Shown: in pieces, positions 1-6,524 of the stretch
Layout of the letters: each line of letters begins with the position of its first letter
Position numbering within the stretch: the stretch's first letter is position 1
Made by a program: the position numbers and the translations under genes
Notes under the pieces: model-generated
Databases searched by the model: none
Told to the model about the DNA's origin: nothing
The model's input: only the letters and a program-made list of their open reading frames with translations
Origin: Mycolicibacter nonchromogenicus
GTDB lineage: Bacteria > Actinomycetota > Actinomycetes > Mycobacteriales > Mycobacteriaceae
Direction: 5' to 3'
DNA length: 64,000 bases
Assembly (NCBI RefSeq): GCF_002101775.1
Contig: NZ_LQPI01000072.1
Span: forward strand, 1-64,000

Positions 1-78
1 GGTCATGGCGGGGGAAGGCTCGGTGGGGGACATAGCGGGGGACATAGCAGCGGATACAGCGAAAGGGAAGCGGCGTGA
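1..78 (+). CDS. C-terminal tail of an upstream gene (partial)
   Basis: The frame beginning at base 1 stays open to a TGA at 76-78, which overlaps the GTG start of the next gene as GTGA, the coupling style used through this operon. The visible tail is Gly/His/Ser-rich and carries a 4-residue repeat (GGHS, GGHS, SGYS) encoded by a 12-bp tandem repeat. In M. tuberculosis the gene upstream of the MaoC gene is fadE19, but this tail does not resemble an acyl-CoA dehydrogenase C-terminus that I recognise. It may be a lineage-specific extension or a chance frame. Confidence 0.3.
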   Translation, partial: GHGGGRLGGGHSGGHSSGYSEREAA

Positions 79-563
79 GCAAGACGGTCGAGCAGCGTGG
101 ACTGTGGTTCGAGGAATACGAGATCGGCACCATCTACGCCCACCGTCCCGGGCGCACCATCACCGAAGCGGACAACGTGCTGTTCACCACGCTGACCATG
201 AACACTCAATCGCTGCATCTGGATGCGGCGTGGGCCGCCCAGCAACCGGGCTTCCGCGGTGAGCGCCTGGTGAATTCGATGTTCACCCTCTCCACGCTGG
301 TGGGCCTGTCGGTGGCGCAGCTGACGCTGGGCACCATCGTGGCCAACCTGGGCTTCTCGGAGGTGTCGTTCCCCAAGCCGGTCTTTCACGGCGACACGCT
401 GTACGCCGAGACCGTCTGCACCGACAAGCGGGAGTCCAAGAGTCGCCCCGGCGAGGGCATCGTGACGCTGGAGCACATCGGGCGTAACCAGCACGGCGAC
501 ATCGTCGCCCGCGCGGTCCGTACCACGCTGGTGCGCAAGCGGCCCGCGGAGGACGCGCGATGA
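75..563 (+). CDS. MaoC-family dehydratase (itaconyl-CoA / methylglutaconyl-CoA hydratase type)
   Basis: A 162-residue hot-dog-fold hydratase matching the M. tuberculosis Rv2499c type. GTG start with a purine-rich AAGGGAAG just upstream (about 62-70). The N-terminal GRTITEADNVLFTTLTMN segment is the MaoC (R)-specific hydratase signature region. It overlaps the following lyase gene by ATGA (560-563). Established knowledge: the M. tuberculosis neighbour pair Rv2499c/Rv2498c acts in leucine and itaconate dissimilation, where the hydratase makes the beta-hydroxyacyl-CoA that the lyase cleaves. By synteny the same cytosolic role is inferred here. The exact substrate is not shown by the sequence. 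Confidence 0.85.
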   Translation: MSKTVEQRGLWFEEYEIGTIYAHRPGRTITEADNVLFTTLTMNTQSLHLDAAWAAQQPGFRGERLVNSMFTLSTLVGLSVAQLTLGTIVANLGFSEVSFPKPVFHGDTLYAETVCTDKRESKSRPGEGIVTLEHIGRNQHGDIVARAVRTTLVRKRPAEDAR

Positions 564-1360
564 ACAGCGTCGGACCGGCCTGGTTGTTCTGCCCCGCGGA
601 TCGCCCGGAGCGCTACGGCAAAGCGGCCGCGGTCGCCGACGTGGTGATCCTGGACCTGGAAGACGGTGTGGCCGCAGCGGATCGGCCCGCCGCACGCGAG
701 GCGCTGCGCAGCACGCCGCTGGATCCGGAGCGGACCGTGGTGCGGGTGAACCCCGCCGGAACCGAGGATCAGGCCCGTGACTTGGAGGCCCTGGCCGACA
801 CCGCCTACACCACGGTGATGCTGGCCAAGACCGAATCCGCCGCACAGGTCGCCGCGCTGGCGCCCCGGGAGGTGGTGGCGCTGATCGAGACCCCACGCGG
901 CGCGGTGTTCTGCGCCGAGATCGCCGCCGCGGAGCAGTGCGTCGCGATGATGTGGGGCGCCGAGGATCTGGTCGCCGCCATGGGTGGCGGTTCCAGCCGC
1001 CACGCCGACGGCCGGTATCGCGACGTGGCCCGCCACGTGCGCTCGAGTGTCCTGTTGGCGGCGTCGACTTTCGGCCGGGCCGCTTTGGACGCGGTCTATC
1101 TCAACATCGGCGACCTCGACGGCCTCCGAGCCGAAGCGCTCGATGGCGCCGCGGTCGGATTCGCTGCTACGGTGTGCATCCACCCGAGCCAGATCGCGGT
1201 GGTCCGCGACGCCTATCGGCCCGCCCCGGAACGGGTGGACTGGGCGCGCAGGGTGCTCGCCGCGGCGCAGACCGAACGTGGGGTGTTCGCGTTCGAAGGA
1301 CAGATGGTCGACTCCCCAGTGCTACGGCACGCCGAAGCCATTCTGCGGCGAGCGGATTGA
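560..1360 (+). CDS. citE: CitE-like beta-hydroxyacyl-CoA lyase
   Basis: A 266-residue TIM-barrel lyase of the HpcH/HpaI/CitE family. Visible motifs are LDLEDGV near residues 30-36 (acidic metal/substrate loop), LIETPRG near residue 108, and WGAEDL near residue 132, whose Glu/Asp are expected to bind Mg2+. It lacks partner citrate lyase alpha and gamma genes, as in mycobacteria generally. Established knowledge: the M. tuberculosis ortholog Rv2498c cleaves (S)-citramalyl-CoA and (R)-HMG-CoA in itaconate and leucine breakdown. It is coupled to the MaoC gene by ATGA, and that pairing supports the same role. Confidence 0.88.
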   Translation: MNSVGPAWLFCPADRPERYGKAAAVADVVILDLEDGVAAADRPAAREALRSTPLDPERTVVRVNPAGTEDQARDLEALADTAYTTVMLAKTESAAQVAALAPREVVALIETPRGAVFCAEIAAAEQCVAMMWGAEDLVAAMGGGSSRHADGRYRDVARHVRSSVLLAASTFGRAALDAVYLNIGDLDGLRAEALDGAAVGFAATVCIHPSQIAVVRDAYRPAPERVDWARRVLAAAQTERGVFAFEGQMVDSPVLRHAEAILRRAD

Positions 1361-1383
1361 CGCACCAGGAGGACTGACAGCGC

Positions 1384-2559
1384 ATGCGCATCACCCAGAT
1401 CATCGAGACACCGGTGCGCCTGCGTGGCGAGGTCGCCAACGCCTTAGTGGATTTCTCCCGGCACACGGTCTCATTGGTTGCGGTGGTCAGCGACCAGATC
1501 CGCGACGGGAAGCCGGTGACCGGCGTCGCGTTCAACTCGATCGGCCGATTCGCCCAGAGCGGCATCCTGGCCGACCGGATGATCCCGCGAGTGCTGCGCG
1601 CGCAGCCCGACTCACTGCTCGACGACGCCGGCCGGATCGATCCCGCGCGGGTGCTGGGCGCTGCGCTGGCCGACGAGAAGCCCGGCGGGCATGGCGACCG
1701 GGCCGGCGCCGCGGCCGCACTGGAGCTGGCGTGCTGGGACCTCAACGCCAAACTCGCCGACGAGCCCGCCTACCGCACCATCGCTGACTACTTTCACCGC
1801 GACGCCGTCAGGACCGCCGTCCCGGTGTATGCCGCCGGCGGTTACTACTACCCGGGCGACGACACGAAAGCCGCCCTGGACCGGCTGCGCAGCGAGATCC
1901 GCGGCTATCTCGATCTGGGCTACGACGCGGTCAAGATGAAGATCGGCGGCGCCTCGACGAGCGAGGACCTGGCCCGCATCGAGACCGTGATCGACATCGT
2001 CGGCAGCGGGGCCCGCGTCGCCGTCGACGCCAATGGCAGGTTCGACGAGGCTGCCGCGGTGCAGTGGGCGCAGGTGCTGAGCCCCTATGGACTGCGCTGG
2101 TACGAAGAGCCGGGCGACCCACTCGACTTCGCCCTCAATGCCGCGGTGATCGCGGCCTACGACGGCGCCATCGCCACCGGCGAGAACCTGTTCTCGGTGC
2201 GCGATGCCACCAACCTGGTTCGCTACGCCGGCATGCGGCCGGGCAGCGACATCTTCCAGATGGATGCCGGGCTCAGCTACGGGCTGACCGAATACGCCCG
2301 GATGATCGAGATGCTGGAGCGGCACGGGTTTGACCGGCGCTTCGCCTTCCCGCACGGCGGGCATCTGATCAATCTGCACATCGTGGTCGCGCTGGGCCTG
2401 GGCGGCTGCGAGTCCTATCCCGGAGTGTTCGCTCCGTTCGGTGGTTACGCACCCGGTTGTGTGCTGGCCGAGGGAACCATCGCGCCCACCGACGCAGCGG
2501 GATTCGGGCTGGAGTGCAAGCCCGACCTGGCCGCGGTGATCGCCGACCTGGTGGGATGA
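1384..2559 (+). CDS. Enolase-superfamily dehydratase, D(-)-tartrate dehydratase type
   Basis: A 391-residue protein preceded by AGGAGG at 1367-1372. The catalytic set is complete: VKMKIGG with Lys184/Lys186, metal ligands Asp215 (VDANGRF), Glu241/Glu242 (WYEEPGDP) and Glu267 (ATGENLF), and His324 (FPHGGH). The segments EKPGGHG, YAAGGYYYPG and the KxK plus His arrangement closely match, from memory, the tartrate dehydratase TarD of Bradyrhizobium, which converts D-tartrate to oxaloacetate. It follows citE after 23 bp and precedes a Rossmann dehydrogenase by 4 bp, so it is probably co-transcribed. This is not part of the M. tuberculosis version of the locus. Another acid-sugar substrate is possible. 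Confidence 0.8.
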   Translation: MRITQIIETPVRLRGEVANALVDFSRHTVSLVAVVSDQIRDGKPVTGVAFNSIGRFAQSGILADRMIPRVLRAQPDSLLDDAGRIDPARVLGAALADEKPGGHGDRAGAAAALELACWDLNAKLADEPAYRTIADYFHRDAVRTAVPVYAAGGYYYPGDDTKAALDRLRSEIRGYLDLGYDAVKMKIGGASTSEDLARIETVIDIVGSGARVAVDANGRFDEAAAVQWAQVLSPYGLRWYEEPGDPLDFALNAAVIAAYDGAIATGENLFSVRDATNLVRYAGMRPGSDIFQMDAGLSYGLTEYARMIEMLERHGFDRRFAFPHGGHLINLHIVVALGLGGCESYPGVFAPFGGYAPGCVLAEGTIAPTDAAGFGLECKPDLAAVIADLVG

Positions 2560-2563
2560 ACAG

Positions 2564-3487
2564 ATGAAGATCGCGATCATCGGCTGCGGCGCTATGGGTT
2601 CCATCTATGCCGCCCGATTGGCTGCGGCCGGAAACGACGTGCTGGCCATCGACCGGTCGAGTGCGCACATCGACGCCATCGCCGCCAACGGCCTGCGGAT
2701 CAGCGGACCGCAGCCAGACCAGGTGGTTCCCATGCGCGCGGCCACCACGGCGCCGGCCGAGCCGATGGATCTGGTGGTGCTGGCGGTCAAGGCCGCCGAC
2801 GTGGCCACCGGGGCCGAGCAGGCACTGCCGCTGCTCGGCGAGGACACGCCGGTGTTGACCATTCAGAACGGACTCGGGTCGGCCGACGTCGTTGCCGACA
2901 TCGTCGGCGGGGCGCGGGTGGCGGTGGGTATCGCCAGTGGATTCGGAGCCTCGCGTCCCGCCCCGGGGCATGTGCACCACAACGCGATGCGTGCAGTCCG
3001 GTTCGGCGCCTATGCGGCGCTGCCGTTTTCGACCGTCGAGCAGATCGCTCAAGTGTGGTCGGCGGCGGGATTCGACGCCGCCGCGGTTGCCGACATCGCA
3101 GCGATGCAGTGGGAGAAGTTGATCTGCAACGCGGCCTACAGTGCGCCGTGTGCGCTGACCGGTATGACGGTGGGCCAGGTCATGGACGACGCGGATATGG
3201 GACCGGTCAGCCGAGCCACCGCAACCGAGGCCTGGATGGTGGCCCGCGCCGCCGGAATCGGTATCGACGTCGCAGACCCGGTGGAACATGTCCGGGCTTT
3301 CGGTGCGCAGATGCCCAACGCCAAACCGTCTGCGCTGTTGGATCATCTGGCCCGTCGAGTCAGCGAGATCGACGTCATCAACGGTGCCGTGGTGCGCACG
3401 GCCGCGCAGGTGGGCGAGCAGGCCCCCGTGAACGCCACGCTGACAGCACTGGTCAAAGCGGTTGAACGCCAGTGGAAAACCTCGTAG
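2564..3487 (+). CDS. Ketopantoate reductase (PanE/ApbA)-family dehydrogenase
   Basis: A 307-residue protein with the N-terminal NAD(P)-binding motif GCGAMGS (residues 7-13), the VVLAVKAADV strand and the QNGLGS turn typical of the 2-dehydropantoate 2-reductase family. The C-terminal half carries WEKLICNAAYSAPCALTG, in which the Lys is the usual catalytic lysine. It lies 4 bp after the tartrate-dehydratase-like gene. That coupling argues for a catabolic 2-oxo/2-hydroxy acid role rather than pantothenate synthesis, but this is inference. Family paralogs with unknown substrates are common in mycobacteria. Confidence 0.75.
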   Translation: MKIAIIGCGAMGSIYAARLAAAGNDVLAIDRSSAHIDAIAANGLRISGPQPDQVVPMRAATTAPAEPMDLVVLAVKAADVATGAEQALPLLGEDTPVLTIQNGLGSADVVADIVGGARVAVGIASGFGASRPAPGHVHHNAMRAVRFGAYAALPFSTVEQIAQVWSAAGFDAAAVADIAAMQWEKLICNAAYSAPCALTGMTVGQVMDDADMGPVSRATATEAWMVARAAGIGIDVADPVEHVRAFGAQMPNAKPSALLDHLARRVSEIDVINGAVVRTAAQVGEQAPVNATLTALVKAVERQWKTS

Positions 3488-3515
3488 GGCTGTTCTCACA
3501 AGACACCGTTGACTA

Positions 3516-3535
3516 ATTACGTTACGTAATGTAAC
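3516..3535. promoter_or_regulatory. Putative operator of the adjacent TetR regulator
   Basis: Two overlapping dyads, ATTACGTTACGTAAT (3516-3530) and GTTACGTAATGTAAC (3521-3535), sit in the 84-bp gap just upstream of the TetR gene start. Size and symmetry suit a TetR-family dimer site. Autoregulation is inferred. Confidence 0.5.
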
Positions 3536-3571
3536 TGTTTAGAGGGTGAGCTGCCGACAGCGAACGCCACA

Positions 3572-4177
3572 GTGAGTCAGACCCCGGCCGGTCGCGGACG
3601 CCCACGCGATCCGCGCACCGAACAGGCCATCACCGAAGCCGCCCGCCGGCTGCTGGCCCGCGACGGCTACGACCAGGTGTCCATCGAGGCGATCGCCCGC
3701 GAAGCAGACGTCAGCCGCCCCACCGTCTACCGACGCTGGCCGTCGAAGACCCATCTGGTGTTCGACGCGGTCTTCGGTGCCGCCGAGGCCGGTGACGTGC
3801 TGGGCAGCTCCGGAGACTTCGAAGCAGACCTGCGCCACTTCGTGGCCGGCGTGTTCGAGTTCTGGCGCGCACCGGACGTGGCTGCCGCAGCATTGGGCAT
3901 CCTGGCCGATCGCCACCGGGATCCTGAGCTGTTCATCCGCACCCAACAGCTGCTCGACGAAACGACCCGCACCGCGTTCGGTGAGCTGGTCCGCGCCGGC
4001 ATCGACCAAGGCGTGCTCGATGCCGACATCGATATCGAGATCGCCTATGACGCCCTGGTCGGCACCAGCTTCTACGTCACCCAAGTGCTGGCCACCGACA
4101 CCGTCGAGGCCGCCGCCGACAGGCTGTGCTCCCTGCTGCTGCAGGGGATGAGAAAGAGGGAGAACCGCGATGAGTGA
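3572..4177 (+). CDS. TetR-family transcriptional regulator
   Basis: A 201-residue regulator. The N-terminal helix-turn-helix is clear: ITEAARRLLARDGYDQVS followed by IAREADVSRPTVYRRWPSK near residues 38-57. The C-terminal ligand domain is not diagnostic. GTG start. Its end overlaps the following DUF1214 gene by 8 bp (4170-4177), so it is co-translated with that gene and the sulfotransferase-like gene and is probably their local regulator. A strong dyad lies about 40 bp upstream of its start. The ligand is unknown. Confidence 0.85.
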   Translation: MSQTPAGRGRPRDPRTEQAITEAARRLLARDGYDQVSIEAIAREADVSRPTVYRRWPSKTHLVFDAVFGAAEAGDVLGSSGDFEADLRHFVAGVFEFWRAPDVAAAALGILADRHRDPELFIRTQQLLDETTRTAFGELVRAGIDQGVLDADIDIEIAYDALVGTSFYVTQVLATDTVEAAADRLCSLLLQGMRKRENRDE

Positions 4178-5234
4178 CGAGTTGTCGGATGCGTTCGGCG
4201 ACCTGCTCGACGAGGTCCGTGCCGTCGAGCAGCGTCTGCTTAGCGCCGATCCGCCGCTGGAGGAGGCCGACATCCTCGACGGCTACCGATGGGCGTTGAG
4301 CCTGCTGCGCGTCGCCTCGGAGGCCTACATCTGGGGCGATGCGGACAAGCCGATCCTGGTCGACGTGATCGGCCCGTACCTGAAATGGGGCGGGGACAAC
4401 TCCGATGCCTTCTACCAACTGGCGCCGATCGACCCGAGTCGCAGCTACCGGGTCACCGGCAACCGCGGCGGTGCGGTCTATCTGTCCATGACCGTCTACG
4501 GTGGCCCCGATGACGGGCGCTACAGCGACCGCATCATCGACACCATCAACGATCGCGACCTGGCTCCGGACGACGACGGCAACTTCGAGTTCATCATCAG
4601 TGCGCAAGAGCAGCAGGGCAACTGGCTCAAACTGGAGCCCGACGCCGTATTCATCCTGACCCGCGACTACTTCACCGACCCCGACACCGATCGGCGCGTG
4701 CGGTGGAACATCGAGGCACTCGACGACACTCCGCGGCGGCCCGACAGCCGGGCTGACCTGAGCCGACGGATGCGCGCGGCGCGTACCTGGATTCGAGAGC
4801 AGGCCGCCATGGCGCCGGTGCGGTTGCCGGCGAACGTCCTGCAGGAGCCGTATCCCGTGCCGAGTCGCACCGTGGGATGGGCTGCCGGCGATGCCGCCTA
4901 CGCGATGGGCGCCTACGACCTGCAACCCGGACAGGCGCTGGTCATCGAAGGGACCTCACCGCCGTGTGTGTTCTGGAATCTGTGCCTGTGGAATCCGTTC
5001 CTGCACACCTACGACTACACCCGCGAGCGCGTCACGATCAACGGCGCCCACGTCGCCTACGCACCCGACGGGTCCTGGCAGATCGTGATCAGCGAAACCG
5101 ATCCCGGACACCCGAACTGGGTGTCCACGGCGGGCCGGTCGAAAGGTCTGATCTGGCTGCGCTGGTTCCTGCCCGAGGCCACCCCAGCCCCCCTGAGCTG
5201 TCGGGTCACCGACGTCGCCGAGATCGCCTCATGA
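4170..5234 (+). CDS. DUF1214 domain protein
   Basis: A 354-residue protein. The C-terminal part (PGQALVIEGTSPPCVFWNLC, LWNPFLHTYDY, WVSTAGRSKGLIWLRWF) is the DUF1214 domain found in many mycobacterial proteins. The N-terminal part has AYIWGDADKPILVDVI and YRVTGNRGGAVYLSMTVYG, which belong to the usual extended family. No signal peptide or transmembrane segment is visible. It overlaps the TetR gene upstream and the sulfotransferase-like gene downstream (ATGA at 5231-5234). The biochemical function of DUF1214 proteins is not established, so none is assigned. Confidence 0.8.
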   Translation: MSDELSDAFGDLLDEVRAVEQRLLSADPPLEEADILDGYRWALSLLRVASEAYIWGDADKPILVDVIGPYLKWGGDNSDAFYQLAPIDPSRSYRVTGNRGGAVYLSMTVYGGPDDGRYSDRIIDTINDRDLAPDDDGNFEFIISAQEQQGNWLKLEPDAVFILTRDYFTDPDTDRRVRWNIEALDDTPRRPDSRADLSRRMRAARTWIREQAAMAPVRLPANVLQEPYPVPSRTVGWAAGDAAYAMGAYDLQPGQALVIEGTSPPCVFWNLCLWNPFLHTYDYTRERVTINGAHVAYAPDGSWQIVISETDPGHPNWVSTAGRSKGLIWLRWFLPEATPAPLSCRVTDVAEIAS

Positions 5235-6481
5235 GCGCCGCCACGCGCCCGGGTCCGATCCGACTCGACGACCTTGCCGACCCGGTCTTTCCCGAGGCCG
5301 CCGGCCCGATGCGCGCCGGCCTGGCCGGCTACGGCGCCGGACTGCAACTCTCACCGGCGGTCCTGCTGCAGGCCGCGACCGAACGGACCGGCCTGGACAA
5401 CTGGGGAGACAGCGGATTCCGCGACCGTCTCGACGTGCTGTGCGAGTCGCTGGTCGCCGAAGCCGACCTGTCCGGCGTCGGCCGGGCGATGGTCTTCGAA
5501 CAACTGGTAGGCCACCTGGTGAATCGACTTCGGCTGGAAGATCTGATCGCGGCGAACCCCGAGATCGAGAGCGTCGAGATCGAACGCCCGATCATCATCT
5601 GCGGGCTGCCGCGCACCGGCACCACCCACCTGCACAACCTGATCGCCGCAGACCCGGCACTGCGCTACCTGCCCTACTGGGAGAGCATGGAGCCGATTGC
5701 CACTCCGGGAGAACCCGACCCGCAGGCCAGGCGAGAGCGCTGCGCCGTGGGCCTGGATCTGATCAACACCTCGATGCCCGAGTTCAAACGCATGCACGAC
5801 ATGACCGTCGACCATGCGCACGAAGAGATCCAGCTGCTGGGCAATGACATCTCCGGAATGCTTTTCGAATGTAGTTACTACGTACCCACATTCGCGCAGC
5901 ACTACAAGACACACGATCAGAGCCCGTCGTACGCGTATATGAAGCGCACCCTGCAGGCGCTGCAATGGCTGCGCGGCGGAACCCGATGGGTGCTCAAGTC
6001 GCCCCAGCATCTGGAGCAGTTCCCCGCGCTGTATGCCACCTTCCCCGACGCCACCTTCGTTGTCACCCACCGCGACCCGGTCGAGGTGACGCGCTCGATG
6101 GCGACCATGATCAGCTACGCCGCACGCATGGCATGCGATCGTCCCGATCCGGTGAAGATCTCGAAGTACTGGCTGGACCGGGCCGACGACCTGCTCACCG
6201 GCTGCCTGCGTGACCGCGACGTGCTACCGGCAGCCCAGTCCGTCGACGTGCGGTTCGAGGACTTCATGGCCGACGAGGACGCCACCGTGGCCGCCATCTA
6301 CGAGCTCGCGGGTCAGCCCCTGGATGCCCGGGCCACCGAAGCGATGGCGCAGTTCTGCGTCGATCACCCCCGCGGGCGCTACGGCGCGGTCGACTACCAG
6401 CCGGCCGATCTGGGGCTGGATGCCGACGAGATCGCTACTCGCCTGGGCGACTACCGAAGGCGATTCGTCGACGATGCCTAA
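5231..6481 (+). CDS. Sulfotransferase-family protein
   Basis: A 416-residue protein. The start was placed at the ATG overlapping the previous stop, because the longer open frame upstream runs inside the DUF1214 gene. The 5'-phosphosulfate-binding loop is seen as IIICGLPRTGTTHLHNLIA (about residues 118-136), and the 3'-phosphate-binding strand as FVVTHRDPVEVTRSMA. LPYWESMEPIATPGEPDP and WVLKSPQHLEQFP are typical of the large Sulfotransfer_3-like paralog family in mycobacteria. It presumably uses PAPS to sulfate a lipid or small molecule. The acceptor is unknown and the TetR/DUF1214 context does not reveal it. Confidence 0.82.
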   Translation: MSAATRPGPIRLDDLADPVFPEAAGPMRAGLAGYGAGLQLSPAVLLQAATERTGLDNWGDSGFRDRLDVLCESLVAEADLSGVGRAMVFEQLVGHLVNRLRLEDLIAANPEIESVEIERPIIICGLPRTGTTHLHNLIAADPALRYLPYWESMEPIATPGEPDPQARRERCAVGLDLINTSMPEFKRMHDMTVDHAHEEIQLLGNDISGMLFECSYYVPTFAQHYKTHDQSPSYAYMKRTLQALQWLRGGTRWVLKSPQHLEQFPALYATFPDATFVVTHRDPVEVTRSMATMISYAARMACDRPDPVKISKYWLDRADDLLTGCLRDRDVLPAAQSVDVRFEDFMADEDATVAAIYELAGQPLDARATEAMAQFCVDHPRGRYGAVDYQPADLGLDADEIATRLGDYRRRFVDDA

Positions 6482-6524
6482 AGTCTCTTACCTCGGGTGA
6501 CGCCCTCGCCGTAGCCTGGCGAAC

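Noticed and set aside
4877..5230. An upstream extension of the sulfotransferase frame
   Set aside because: It lies wholly inside the DUF1214 gene; the ATG at 5231 overlaps the preceding stop, the usual coupling here.
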